Shown in pieces: positions 7,137 through 15,115 of a stretch of DNA of 18,869 nt. A program made the translations under genes and the position numbers. This stretch comes from ANME-2 cluster archaeon (GTDB taxonomy: Archaea > Halobacteriota > Methanosarcinia > Methanosarcinales > Methanocomedenaceae), in the NCBI GenBank assembly GCA_023544605.1, contig JAMJFQ010000033.1, positions 1 through 18,869 on the forward strand, given 5' to 3'. The notes below the pieces were generated by a model that was given only the letters and a program-made list of their open reading frames with translations, made no database searches and was not told the DNA's origin. The stretch's first letter is position 1, and every line of letters starts with the position of its first letter.

Positions 7137-8105
7137 ATGTTTGTCGGGATTGATCACGGCACCACACACATGCGTTTTGCTTCAACAGATGGACGTGAAT
7201 TCAAACTATCGAGATACCAGGCTGCCATAATGGGTCCTGAGGAATTGAAAGAAAGCATCCTGAAGGGCCTGGGCACATCTGCATCTGACATACAAATGAT
7301 GGGCCTCACGTATTCCATGGGTGACGGCATTGATATGATAACACCCATTGACCGGGTATCTGACAGGGGCATTCAATCCAGGCACGGTGCCGGGCTTCAT
7401 GTGGGAGGGGGCACAAAGGTATATGATACCATACAGGATTCAGGCATCCCGGCAGTGGTGATACCTGGCCTTCACAGAGGCAACACCTCAGACGCCAGGT
7501 TCAATGTGTTCTCACATGGTGCAAGCCCTGAAAAGATCGGTATCGTGTACCATGCCCATAAAAAAGGACACGATAACATGGTAGTATCAGATGTCAGTTC
7601 CAATACCGTTACACTGGCAGCAGCACATGGCCAGTTGCTGGGTGCGCTGGACGCTTGTATATTTGCGCCAGGAATACATCACGGTCCCATTGACCTGGAA
7701 GGCATAAGGGATGTGGACGACGGAAAATATACTGCTAATGAAGCCTTCATCCGTTCAGGAGTGGCTAAGATGGCCGGGGTGCAAGACATAGAGGCTTTAA
7801 TGGCTGCCTTTTTGGCAAATGATCCCAAAGCGATCCTTGCCCTTGATACTGCAGCATTGTTTGCAGCAATGGAGATCACTGCAATGAAACTGCTGCTCAA
7901 GGAAAAAGACATCGAGAATCCCAGCATCTTCATAGCCGGTTCACTCAGCGACATCAAATACGCCCGTGAGAGGATCGAGGCACACGTGGGCACAGGTGTG
8001 GAATGCCTGGGTGTATGGGCTGGAGCCCGGGGCTGTGCAGGTATTGCAGAAGCTGTCTACCTTGGTGCCAGAGACATCATGGGGATAGGCGTCGATATGG
8101 GGTGA
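7137..8105 (+). CDS. Methanogenesis marker protein 12
   Basis: A 322-residue ASKHA-fold (sugar kinase/Hsp70/actin) protein recognised as methanogenesis marker 12, a family known almost only from organisms with methyl-coenzyme M reductase. The N-terminal phosphate-1 loop FVGIDHGTTHMRFA (2-15) is plain; further family-like stretches are RGIQSRHGAGLHVGGGTKVYD (part, near 78-98), the phosphate-2-like region around 180-195, and FIAGSLSD near 264-271 as the adenosine-side strand. Biochemical function is unknown; relation to acetate/butyrate kinases is structural only. It is divergent from the MutS2-type gene and is followed 42-51 bases later by pyrB, which appears to have its own promoter. The gene is the best marker in the window for a methanogen or anaerobic methane oxidiser. 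Confidence 0.85.
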   Translation: MFVGIDHGTTHMRFASTDGREFKLSRYQAAIMGPEELKESILKGLGTSASDIQMMGLTYSMGDGIDMITPIDRVSDRGIQSRHGAGLHVGGGTKVYDTIQDSGIPAVVIPGLHRGNTSDARFNVFSHGASPEKIGIVYHAHKKGHDNMVVSDVSSNTVTLAAAHGQLLGALDACIFAPGIHHGPIDLEGIRDVDDGKYTANEAFIRSGVAKMAGVQDIEALMAAFLANDPKAILALDTAALFAAMEITAMKLLLKEKDIENPSIFIAGSLSDIKYARERIEAHVGTGVECLGVWAGARGCAGIAEAVYLGARDIMGIGVDMG

Positions 8106-8125
8106 TCCGTATGTTATTCAATAGG

Positions 8126-8132
8126 TTTAAAT
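8126..8132 (+). promoter_or_regulatory. TATA-like box for pyrB
   Basis: TTTAAAT is centred 28 bases before ATG 8157. No ribosome binding site precedes that ATG, so a leaderless pyrBI transcript is plausible. This element favours ATG 8157 over the TTG at 8148. Confidence 0.4.
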
Positions 8133-8156
8133 CCTGAAATCTCCATATTGACTGTA

Positions 8157-9080
8157 ATGAACATTGACCGCCGTCACATTGTCTCAATGAAGGATTTTAC
8201 CAGGGATGAGATCGATGTTGTTCTGGAGCGGGCCATTAAACTGGAACCGCTAGCCAGGGGCGGCAGGTCAGATATTCTTGCCGGAAACATCCTTGCACTC
8301 CTTTTCTATGAACCCAGCACAAGGACACGCATGTCTTTTGAGACCGCCATGTTACGGCTTGGCGGGAGCGTGCTGAACCTGGGCTCAAAAGAGGCCAGCA
8401 GTGTTGTAAAGGGAGAGACCCTGGCCGATACCATCCGGGTAATAAGTACCTATTCTGATGCAATAGTATTGCGTCATCCCAGTGAAGGCTCGGCACGCAT
8501 GGCCGCTGAATACGCATCAGTTCCCATAATAAATGGCGGGGACGGCGCGGGACATCATCCCACCCAGACCCTGCTGGACCTGTACACCATAAAAAAAGAA
8601 AGCCATCTGGAACAGCTGGACATAGCCATAGTTGGGGACCTGAAGTACGGGCGCACCGTTCATTCCCTTGCCTATGCCCTGTCATTATACGGTGCAAACA
8701 TCACATTGGTCTCACCTCAACAGTTGAAGATACCAGACCAGATAAAAGAGGACCTGAAAGCCATGGGTGCCCGGGTCAGCGAGACTGAAAACCTTGATGA
8801 GGTACTGGACAGCGTGGATGTGCTGTACATGACCCGCATACAGAAGGAACGGTTCCCTGACCCTACAGAATATAGCAAAGTAGTGGGTGCATACAAAATA
8901 ACAGAGGCTCATCTTGACAATCTCAGGGAGGATATGATAATCATGCATCCTCTTCCAAGGGTATATGAAATAGACGCATCAGTAGACGATTCGGCTCATG
9001 CCCGTTATTTTGAGCAGTCCTTCTATGGTGTACCCATCAGGATGGCACTGCTTACCATGGTACTGGGGGTAGAAGTGTGA
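8157..9080 (+). CDS. pyrB: Aspartate carbamoyltransferase catalytic subunit
   Basis: Condenses carbamoyl phosphate and L-aspartate to N-carbamoyl-L-aspartate, the committed step of pyrimidine synthesis. The 307-residue length (from ATG 8157) is standard. Motifs: FYEPSTRTRMSFE with STRTR at 54-58 binding carbamoyl phosphate, the loop after LGGSV with SVVKGET near 82-88, HPTQTLLDLYT near 130-140, and the C-terminal MHPLPR and RMALL segments. A TTG at 8148 would add three residues; the ATG is preferred because it fits a TATA-like box 28 bases upstream. The stop overlaps the GTG start of pyrI by four bases (GTGA), so the subunits are translationally coupled. The presence of pyrI implies the allosteric holoenzyme with CTP feedback. 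Confidence 0.97.
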   Translation: MNIDRRHIVSMKDFTRDEIDVVLERAIKLEPLARGGRSDILAGNILALLFYEPSTRTRMSFETAMLRLGGSVLNLGSKEASSVVKGETLADTIRVISTYSDAIVLRHPSEGSARMAAEYASVPIINGGDGAGHHPTQTLLDLYTIKKESHLEQLDIAIVGDLKYGRTVHSLAYALSLYGANITLVSPQQLKIPDQIKEDLKAMGARVSETENLDEVLDSVDVLYMTRIQKERFPDPTEYSKVVGAYKITEAHLDNLREDMIIMHPLPRVYEIDASVDDSAHARYFEQSFYGVPIRMALLTMVLGVEV

Positions 9081-9541
9081 CCCTAAAAAAGGAAGTAAGA
9101 GTACATCCCATACGCGACGGCACTGTCATAGACCATATCAAGGCCGGACAGGCCATGAACGTGCTCAGGATACTGGGGATCACGGGGTCGTCCAGTGCAG
9201 TCATTTCGGTAGCAATGAACGTATCCAGCCAGGACATTGGGTCTAAAGATGTTGTAAAGATAGAGAACAGGGAACTGATGGAAAAAGAGGTGGACAAGAT
9301 AGCCCTCATCTCACCAAATGCGACTATTAACATTATCCGCGAATTTGGGGTTGCCGGTAAACATCGTGTGGAATTACCTGAAATGGTGGAAAGTATGGTC
9401 AGGTGTGCAAATCCCAATTGCATCTCCAATACGAACGAACCTGTGTCGTCTAAGTTCGAAGTAAAAAAGGGTCCCATACGATTGAGATGCATTTATTGTG
9501 AGCATGTGATAACGGAAAATATTGTAGAACAATTACTTTAA
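9077..9541 (+). CDS. pyrI: Aspartate carbamoyltransferase regulatory subunit
   Basis: Regulatory chain of ATCase, 154 residues. The N-terminal allosteric domain contains VRVHPIRDGTVIDHIKAG (7-24) that binds CTP/ATP in the family, and HxxxGQAMNVL follows. The C-terminal zinc domain has the four expected ligands C110, C115, C138 and C141 (CANPNC and CIYC). Start is GTG at 9077, inside the pyrB stop (four-base overlap). All key residues look intact, so feedback control by nucleotides should be retained. In Archaea and enterobacteria pyrBI are typically adjacent as here. Confidence 0.97.
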   Translation: MTLKKEVRVHPIRDGTVIDHIKAGQAMNVLRILGITGSSSAVISVAMNVSSQDIGSKDVVKIENRELMEKEVDKIALISPNATINIIREFGVAGKHRVELPEMVESMVRCANPNCISNTNEPVSSKFEVKKGPIRLRCIYCEHVITENIVEQLL

Positions 9542-9553
9542 TGAGGCGGTTAT

Positions 9554-9919
9554 GTGGTTGAGATTACACGGGTTCTCTTGCTGTTGAAAAATATGGTATA
9601 TGAGAGCACCAGCCCCCAGGAGACCCTTCGTTTCGCAAAATACTACCGAAAAAAAGGACTTGATGTGGTAGTGGTATTATGGGGTCCTATGGGCGTTCTG
9701 TTGGGCAAGAAGAAAAAACATGGGTCTCCGGCTTATGATGATTATGTACTGGAATGTTTGAATATTGGCGTCAAGTTCAAAAGCTGCCGCATGGCATGTT
9801 CAATGATAGGGATTTGTGAAGAAGATTTCCTGGAAGGTATCGAAATAGTTGAGTCATTCGTAGTGGCTGAAATGTTCCTGGAATATCAAAAGGAAGGTCA
9901 ACTTATCATAAGCTTATAG
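9554..9919 (+). CDS. DsrE/TusD-like family protein
   Basis: A 121-residue small alpha/beta protein resembling the DsrE/F sulfur-relay fold: strand RVLLLLKNMVY (6-16), helix, strand LDVVVVLWGPMGVLL (36-50), then a cysteine-bearing loop VKFKSCRMACSMIGI (73-87) and C-terminal strand QLIISL. Cysteines are at 68, 78, 82 and 88; one near this position is the persulfide carrier in TusD/DsrE. The start is GTG 9554: an in-frame TGA at 9542-9544 bars earlier starts and GAGG lies seven bases upstream. It begins 12 bases after pyrI, so it is probably cotranscribed with pyrBI, although no link between DsrE and pyrimidine synthesis is known. It could carry sulfur for cofactor or tRNA work. Fold likely; role unknown. 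Confidence 0.7.
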   Translation: MVEITRVLLLLKNMVYESTSPQETLRFAKYYRKKGLDVVVVLWGPMGVLLGKKKKHGSPAYDDYVLECLNIGVKFKSCRMACSMIGICEEDFLEGIEIVESFVVAEMFLEYQKEGQLIISL

Positions 9920-9990
9920 ACTTCATACATTTTACTGGAAATAATCACTCAAAATTGTGAATGCAGAAACATTAATGGTTAATAAAATAC

Positions 9991-10018
9991 AATTGTTCAT
10001 TACTGGTATATGACAATT
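9991..10018. promoter_or_regulatory. Inverted repeat upstream of the HTH-CBS regulator
   Basis: AATTGTTCAT (9991-10000) is mirrored by ATGACAATT (10010-10018) across nine bases, with a single-base bulge. A further half-site, AATTGTGA, lies at 9953-9960. The arrangement suits an operator. It is about 95 bases before the regulator's ATG. Confidence 0.4.
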
Positions 10019-10065
10019 ATCTCTATTATCGAAAAAACGAAGGAAAATATTAAGTATGACTTTAT

Positions 10066-10085
10066 GTAAAATAACTATAATTTAC
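10066..10085. promoter_or_regulatory. 20-bp near-perfect palindrome at the regulator promoter
   Basis: GTAAAATA-ACTA-TAATTTAC has eight-base arms with one mismatch. It overlaps the AT-rich stretch that could be the TATA box and lies 28 bases before ATG 10113. Binding here would occlude the promoter, as expected for autoregulation. AGGAG (10099-10103) sits nine bases before the ATG. Confidence 0.45.
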
Positions 10086-10112
10086 AATAATTACTATTAG
10101 GAGCATGTTAAT

Positions 10113-10988
10113 ATGGAACTAACGCCAATTCAAAGGGAGATCTTAACTGCTTTAATTAATCTTTATCGACAAAACAAATCTGCTATTAAAGGTGAAATAA
10201 TCGCTGAGGTCATTGATCGTAATCCCGGAACCGTACGCAATCAGATGCAGTCACTAAAGGCACTTGGACTGGTAGAAGGTGTGCCAGGGCCCAAAGGTGG
10301 ATATAAAGCCACTGGCGCTTCATATGCAGCTTTAAATGTTGATGAATTAGAAATGGAAGCTGTTGTTCCAATTTACAAGGATAAAAAGTTCATGGAGGGG
10401 CTTACTGCTGCTGAGATAAGCTTTACCACCGTACGCCACCCTGATACCTGCAATGGTATCATCCGTATTCTTGGTGACATACGTGATTTTGACACGGGTA
10501 ACATCATACAGGTAGGCCCGACACCGGTAAATAAACTGATAGTCCGTGGAAAAGTAATGGGACGCGATGATTCTTCTAATGCACTGCTCTTTTCTATCAC
10601 AGAGATGGTTTCGCTGCCCAAACGTCCTATTAAAGACTATCTATCAAACAAGACCATTACCATTCCAGCTAATGCTACCATCCAGGAGGCAGCCAGGATA
10701 TTTACCCGGAACAATATTCACGGTGCGCCCGTAGAGGATAAAGGCACTATGGTCGGGGTGATCACTTTTACAGATATTGGTAATACCCTTGCCAGCGGCA
10801 AAGTGAACCTGAAGATAAGGGAAATCATGAGCAAAGAGATCATTTCAGTGGATGGGGAAACTCCATTATATGATGTGGTCAAGGTCTTTGACCAGAAAAA
10901 GGTGGGACGATTAATGGTAACGGACGGGGGCCGGTATATAGGTATTATCAGCAAGACAGACGTTCTCCATGAGATGGCAGTCTATTAA
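10113..10988 (+). CDS. Predicted transcriptional regulator: winged HTH plus two CBS domains
   Basis: A 291-residue COG2524-type regulator. Residues 1-70 form a winged helix-turn-helix (TPIQREILTALINLY; recognition-helix region NPGTVRNQMQSLKALGL at 37-53; wing GPKGGYKAT). A middle region of about 75-165, DIRDFDTGNIIQVGP, is a conserved linker domain of unknown role. Two CBS motifs follow: about 172-225 (IPANATIQEAARIFTRNNIHGAPV) and 237-291 (ISVDGETPLYDVVKVFDQKKVGRLMVT), a pair that normally binds adenosyl ligands such as AMP, ATP or SAM. So DNA binding is probably set by an energy or methyl-donor signal. ATG 10113 has AGGAG nine bases upstream. Two dyads lie in the 193-bp upstream gap. The target genes are not evident. 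Confidence 0.88.
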   Translation: MELTPIQREILTALINLYRQNKSAIKGEIIAEVIDRNPGTVRNQMQSLKALGLVEGVPGPKGGYKATGASYAALNVDELEMEAVVPIYKDKKFMEGLTAAEISFTTVRHPDTCNGIIRILGDIRDFDTGNIIQVGPTPVNKLIVRGKVMGRDDSSNALLFSITEMVSLPKRPIKDYLSNKTITIPANATIQEAARIFTRNNIHGAPVEDKGTMVGVITFTDIGNTLASGKVNLKIREIMSKEIISVDGETPLYDVVKVFDQKKVGRLMVTDGGRYIGIISKTDVLHEMAVY

Positions 10989-11001
10989 GGCAAATTTCGT
11001 T

Positions 11002-11250
11002 TCATCTTTTTTCGTAAATCATAGACCCTTCGAACTCTATCCTGAATATCCTGTGATAGGGGATAGCTGTGCCCTGAATGGTTTCAAAAAATGAGCGACC
11101 TATGGTCCTGATGTGTGAACCCTGAATTATCATGGTGTCACCAGGCGCGCCCCGGTGTATATAATATATCTTGCACTGGGCAAGGTCAAACCCTTTCCAT
11201 TTTATCTCATTAAAGACATCCCTGGGATTATTTGAGTGTATTTGATGCAT
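11002..11250 (-). CDS. UPF0248 / DUF504 family protein
   Basis: An 82-residue protein matching the archaeal DUF504 family over nearly its whole length: RDVFNEIKWKG (10-20), KIYYIHRGAPGD (27-38), I..IGRSFFE (50-56) and IPYHRIFRIEFEG (63-75). Length and ending are normal. In the family this compact basic domain is suspected of RNA or nucleotide work but has no settled function; it is sometimes found in RNA-processing or tRNA-modification contexts. It converges on the HTH-CBS gene with only 13 bases between stops, and is divergent from the Trm112-like gene. A T-rich stretch (about 11005-11012) at its own 3' end may help terminate the regulator transcript. Confidence 0.85.
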   Translation of the reverse strand: MHQIHSNNPRDVFNEIKWKGFDLAQCKIYYIHRGAPGDTMIIQGSHIRTIGRSFFETIQGTAIPYHRIFRIEFEGSMIYEKR

Positions 11251-11263
11251 AGTATTGATAGTC

Positions 11264-11274
11264 CGGTAATACCG
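11264..11274. promoter_or_regulatory. CGGTA-A-TACCG palindrome in a divergent promoter gap
   Basis: A perfect 11-base palindrome lies 14 bases before the DUF504 start and about 65-75 bases before the Trm112-like start. The rest of 11251-11329 is AT-rich, with TATA-like stretches. It could be an operator serving both genes, but short palindromes also occur by chance. Confidence 0.3.
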
Positions 11275-11338
11275 ATAATTTGATGAATAAATATGTCGTT
11301 ACCATTATACTGATAAAAAGTTTTGTGAGTTGAAAACA

Positions 11339-11521
11339 GTGAAACATGAACTTATGGAAATATTATGCTGTCCCATGTGTAAAAGTGACCTGGTACTTAC
11401 TGTGGACGAAGAGAATGATAAGGAGATCATTTCGGGGTCACTGTTCTGTGATAAGTGCAATGAGCACTATCCTATAGAGGACGGCATTCCAAACATGCTT
11501 CCACCCGACCTGCGAGAATGA
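11339..11521 (+). CDS. Trm112-like zinc-binding protein
   Basis: A 60-residue protein with the Trm112 fold: MEILCCPMCKSDL, a beta hairpin, FCDKCNEHYPI and EDGIPNMLPPD. Two CxxC pairs (CPMC and CDKC) form a zinc ribbon. Trm112 proteins are obligate partners that stabilise and activate several methyltransferases acting on tRNA, rRNA and release factor; archaeal versions interact with many methyltransferases. GTG 11339 is favoured because GTGAG (11325-11329) lies nine bases before it; a TTG at 11330 would add three residues but has no spacing for a binding site. The next gene starts within five to twenty bases, so the two are cotranscribed. The methyltransferase partner is not in this window unless TrmY counts, and that enzyme is not a known partner. 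Confidence 0.85.
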   Translation: MKHELMEILCCPMCKSDLVLTVDEENDKEIISGSLFCDKCNEHYPIEDGIPNMLPPDLRE

Positions 11522-11525
11522 AGTT

Positions 11526-12197
11526 TTGAGGCCGCTAAGAGTGCAGCAGATACACATAAACCGAAACCGTGTGGATACCATTGAATTTGACTTTCCTGAG
11601 ATTGCAGTCCCCTTAAAAACGGGAGATGATTGTAGTTTTGAGGTTGTGATAAGCAATTATGGCAGTCCCACCCACGTGCACTTATCAGCTAGTGACAGCA
11701 TCAGGAAACACATCAAGTTCCTGCAGGACAATCCTTATGTGGTCAATCAGGAATATATTCCTATCGTGGTAAATCTTCCCGAAGATATCGAAATGCTGGA
11801 AGGGGATATTAAGGTGACCACGGGTTACGGCGCACATACCGAAGCATTCAAGATAACCATCGGTGCAAAGCCGGCAGACTCCCGGTCCAAACGCATCATT
11901 GATGTGGACGAAAGACTTGGTACTCCGCTGTACATACCAAAGGCCATGGATGCGACAACTTCGCAAAGGAGTGGTGAGATAGATACTTATTCTGAAAATG
12001 GAGAAACTATGGGTGGATACGCTCATCAATTCGAGACGTTTATTGTGCCCTTGCTCCTGGTCCTGATCGCCATGGTGATACTGCTCGCGACGTTCACTTT
12101 TTCTATCATCGATAAACTAACCGGGGCGGTAGCATCATCTATTATTTTTATGGTTATCCTGGTGTATGCTGCCTTACATTTGTATGCAAAAAAATAA
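11526..12197 (+). CDS. DUF7524-like membrane protein: N-terminal beta domain, two C-terminal helices
   Basis: A 223-residue protein with a beta-rich N-terminal domain (about 1-115), whose SNYGSPTHVHLSAS (48-61) and DIKVTTGYGAHTEAFKITIG (part, 95-113) resemble the haloarchaeal DUF7524 family. A polar, probably disordered linker (115-165) leads to two hydrophobic segments at about 172-192 and 197-219. There is no N-terminal signal peptide, so the beta domain probably stays in the cytoplasm, tethered by the hairpin. The start is uncertain: TTG 11526, or GTG 11541 with GAGG nine bases upstream (218 residues). It lies between the Trm112-like gene and pyrG, all closely spaced on one strand. Function unknown; a CARDB-like beta sandwich is possible. 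Confidence 0.7.
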   Translation: MRPLRVQQIHINRNRVDTIEFDFPEIAVPLKTGDDCSFEVVISNYGSPTHVHLSASDSIRKHIKFLQDNPYVVNQEYIPIVVNLPEDIEMLEGDIKVTTGYGAHTEAFKITIGAKPADSRSKRIIDVDERLGTPLYIPKAMDATTSQRSGEIDTYSENGETMGGYAHQFETFIVPLLLVLIAMVILLATFTFSIIDKLTGAVASSIIFMVILVYAALHLYAKK

Positions 12198-12218
12198 TAT
12201 GAAAAAAAGAGGGAAATT

Positions 12219-13805
12219 ATGAAATATGTCATTGTTACCGGCGGTGTGATGAGCGGACTTGGTAAAGGAATAACAGCCGCTTCAATGGGACGGATATTGA
12301 AGAACAAAGGTTATGATGTCACGGCCATCAAGATCGACCCGTACATCAATATCGATGCTGGCACAATGAGCCCTTTCCAGCATGGTGAGGTTTTTGTGTT
12401 AAAGGACGGCGGGGAGGCTGACCTGGACCTGGGTAATTATGAACGGTTCCTTGATATCGAACTGACCCGGGAGCATAACATCACAACAGGGAAGGTGTAC
12501 CAGACCGTCATCAATAAGGAGCGCAGAGGCGATTACCTGGGCAAGACCGTTCAGATAATTCCCCATGTGACCAATGAGATCAAGGAGAGGTTACGCAACG
12601 TTGCCAAGAGCAGCAAAGCCCAGATATGCCTGGTAGAAGTAGGCGGCACAGTAGGTGATATCGAGAGTATGCCGTTTTTGGAAGCTGTCAGGCAGTTGCA
12701 TAATGAAGAGGAAACAGAGGATGTGGTCTTCATTCATGTGACCCTTGTGCCTATGGACCCCCAGGGAGAACAAAAAACAAAACCGACCCAGCATTCGGTT
12801 AAGGAACTGCGTCAATTAGGTCTTCACCCGGATATGATAGTTACCAGATGTAAAATGCCTGTACTGCCCGGTACGAAAGAAAAGATCGCCCTTTTCTGTG
12901 ATGTGCCGGCAAAAGCGGTGATAAGTGCCCATGATGCCGAGGATATTTATATGGTGCCCCAGCGGCTTGAAAATGAAGGGGCGGCCGATTACCTGCTGTC
13001 CAAGCTGGGACTGAAATCCAAAGATGACAGTAAAGAGTGGGACCGAATGGTAGAAAAGATGCGCTCGACCAGCGGTTCTGTGGACGTGGCCGTGGTAGGT
13101 AAATATACTGACCTGGAAGATTCGTACCTGAGCATCAGGGAGAGCCTGAAACATGCGGGAATAGAGGTGGGATGCAAGGTAAATGCCTTCTGGCTTGATG
13201 CCGAAGATTTCGAGAAGGAACCCGGATCCATCGACAATCTCTCAAAGTATGACGGGATACTGGTGCCTGGTGGTTTCGGGGTGCGCGGGACTGAGGGTAA
13301 GATATCTGCTATACAATATGCCAGAGAGCACAATAAACCATACCTTGGACTGTGCCTGGGGATGCAAACCGCTGTTATCGAGTTTGCCAGGAATGTGCTG
13401 GGGTATGAGGATGCAAATAGTTCCGAACTGGCTGCAACGGACCATCCTGTGATAGACCTGTTACCTGAGCAGGAAGGTGTGGTGGACATGGGTGCCACAA
13501 TGAGGCTTGGTGATTATTTTGCTGAACTGACACCTGGAAGCCTTGCCAATAAACTCTATGGAAGTGATGCGATCATAGAGCGGCATCGCCACAGGTATGA
13601 AGTGAACCCAAAGTATATCGATGAAATGGAAAAGGCAGGAATGAAATTCACCGGCCGGAACAAGAACCGCATGGAGATAGCAGAAATCCCTGAACACAGG
13701 TTTTTCTTTGCCAGCCAGTTCCATCCCGAGTTCAAGAGCCGACCCAACCGGCCTTCACCACCGTTTTTGGGTTTTGTCCGGGCCATGTTCGATAAGAACA
13801 ACTAA
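12219..13805 (+). CDS. pyrG: CTP synthase
   Basis: Glutamine-dependent amination of UTP to CTP, the last step of pyrimidine nucleotide synthesis; CTP also feeds archaeal phospholipid assembly. The 528-residue protein has the synthetase domain first, with P-loop GGVMSGLGKGITAAS (8-22), KIDPYINIDAGTMSPFQHGEVFV following, and VEVGGTVGDIES. The C-terminal class I glutamine amidotransferase has oxyanion loop GGFGVRG, nucleophile C379 in GLCLGMQ, and catalytic H502 and E504 in FHPEF. All catalytic residues are intact. GAGGG lies six to ten bases before ATG 12219. It is 21 bases after the DUF7524-like gene and 26 before aroA, so probably one transcript. Confidence 0.98.
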   Translation: MKYVIVTGGVMSGLGKGITAASMGRILKNKGYDVTAIKIDPYINIDAGTMSPFQHGEVFVLKDGGEADLDLGNYERFLDIELTREHNITTGKVYQTVINKERRGDYLGKTVQIIPHVTNEIKERLRNVAKSSKAQICLVEVGGTVGDIESMPFLEAVRQLHNEEETEDVVFIHVTLVPMDPQGEQKTKPTQHSVKELRQLGLHPDMIVTRCKMPVLPGTKEKIALFCDVPAKAVISAHDAEDIYMVPQRLENEGAADYLLSKLGLKSKDDSKEWDRMVEKMRSTSGSVDVAVVGKYTDLEDSYLSIRESLKHAGIEVGCKVNAFWLDAEDFEKEPGSIDNLSKYDGILVPGGFGVRGTEGKISAIQYAREHNKPYLGLCLGMQTAVIEFARNVLGYEDANSSELAATDHPVIDLLPEQEGVVDMGATMRLGDYFAELTPGSLANKLYGSDAIIERHRHRYEVNPKYIDEMEKAGMKFTGRNKNRMEIAEIPEHRFFFASQFHPEFKSRPNRPSPPFLGFVRAMFDKNN

Positions 13806-13831
13806 CACCTGTAATGTAGCTTTGGTGAGCA

Positions 13832-15115
13832 ATGAAGGCGAACGTTGACATATCTGTTTTGAAAGGTGAGGTGCTTGCACCACCTTCAAAGAGCTATACC
13901 CACAGGGCCGTGGTCATGGCATCATTGTCAGGCCGGACCATTGTAAGACGTCCACTGCTGTCTGCAGACACTATTGCAACAATACAGGCATGCAGGGCAC
14001 TTGGGGCTGTGATCAGGGAAGAGAATGATACTCTCATTGTCCATGGTGTGAATGGTAAACCGGTTACACCAGCTGACATTATCGATGTGGCAAATAGCGG
14101 TACCACACTGCGGCTCATGATGGCTGTCAGTGCCCTGTGTGATGGTACAACGGTACTGACCGGGGATGAATCCATCCAAACCCGGCCAAACACGCCACTG
14201 ATGCAGGTTTTAAACCAGCTGGGGGCCAGCGTTCTATCCACCAGGGATAATGGGATGGCGCCCATTGAGGTAACGGGTCCATTGAAAGGTGGTGAGGCAG
14301 TAATGGACGGTAGCATTAGCAGCCAGTTTTTTTCCGCACTACTTATTGCCTGTCCGCTGTGCCCGGAGGGGACCCTGGTCAAAGTGGACGGTGAATTGAA
14401 ATCCAGGCCGTATGTGGAGATCACCATTGAGATGCTCAAAAATGCAGGTATTGAGATCGGCCTGTTCGAAGATGATAGGGGGCACCTGTCATTTACTATT
14501 TTGCCGAACCAATCATACAAATTGTCCGATTACACGGTGCCCGGTGATTTTTCTTCAGTATCGTACCTGCTGGCGGCTGGTGCCCTGACAGGCGACGGGA
14601 TCACGGTGGGCGGATTGTATCCGAACAAGCAGGGTGATGCTGCTATTATTCCTATCTTGCAGGAGATGGGTGCTGATATGGAATGGGACCGTGAGCGTGG
14701 TGAGGTTCATGTGAATAAAAGCCGCCTGGTCGGCATTACCGTGGACGTGAGCATGACACCTGACCTGGTGCCCACATTAGCAGTGCTGGGTGCGGTTGCT
14801 GGGGGGGAGATGGTGATAGAGAATGCCGAACATGTCAGGTATAAAGAAACCGATCGCCTGCATGCTATGACCGTGGAACTGGCCAGGATGGGAGTGGATA
14901 TACAAGAGGAGCCCGACCGGCTGGTGATACGGGGCGGCAGCCTGCATGGTGCCCGGGTGAGCGGCTGGCACGATCATCGTATCGTTATGGCGCTAAGTGT
15001 GGCAGGACTGGTTGCCGGAGATACGGTTATCGATACGGCAGAGTCAGTGGATATCTCATATCCCGGGTTCTTTGATGCTATGAGGTCACTTGGCGCGGCT
15101 ATTACCCTGCAATGA
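13832..15115 (+). CDS. aroA: 3-phosphoshikimate 1-carboxyvinyltransferase (EPSP synthase)
   Basis: Transfers enolpyruvate from PEP to shikimate 3-phosphate, the sixth shikimate-pathway step for aromatic amino acids. The 427 residues match the family's length. Motifs: PPSKSYTHRAVVMASLS (16-32) with the shikimate-phosphate lysine and serine, ANSGTTLRLM (near 88-97) with the PEP loop, QTRPNTPLMQVLNQLG, SISSQFFSALLIACP, D-L-V-P-TLAVL with the catalytic aspartate, KETDRL (about 340-345), and DHRIVMALSVAGL. The residues look active. ATG 13832 has GGTGAG six bases upstream. No other aro gene is in the window; an archaeal chorismate synthase is not the next gene. It appears to end the pyrG transcript. 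Confidence 0.97.
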   Translation: MKANVDISVLKGEVLAPPSKSYTHRAVVMASLSGRTIVRRPLLSADTIATIQACRALGAVIREENDTLIVHGVNGKPVTPADIIDVANSGTTLRLMMAVSALCDGTTVLTGDESIQTRPNTPLMQVLNQLGASVLSTRDNGMAPIEVTGPLKGGEAVMDGSISSQFFSALLIACPLCPEGTLVKVDGELKSRPYVEITIEMLKNAGIEIGLFEDDRGHLSFTILPNQSYKLSDYTVPGDFSSVSYLLAAGALTGDGITVGGLYPNKQGDAAIIPILQEMGADMEWDRERGEVHVNKSRLVGITVDVSMTPDLVPTLAVLGAVAGGEMVIENAEHVRYKETDRLHAMTVELARMGVDIQEEPDRLVIRGGSLHGARVSGWHDHRIVMALSVAGLVAGDTVIDTAESVDISYPGFFDAMRSLGAAITLQ

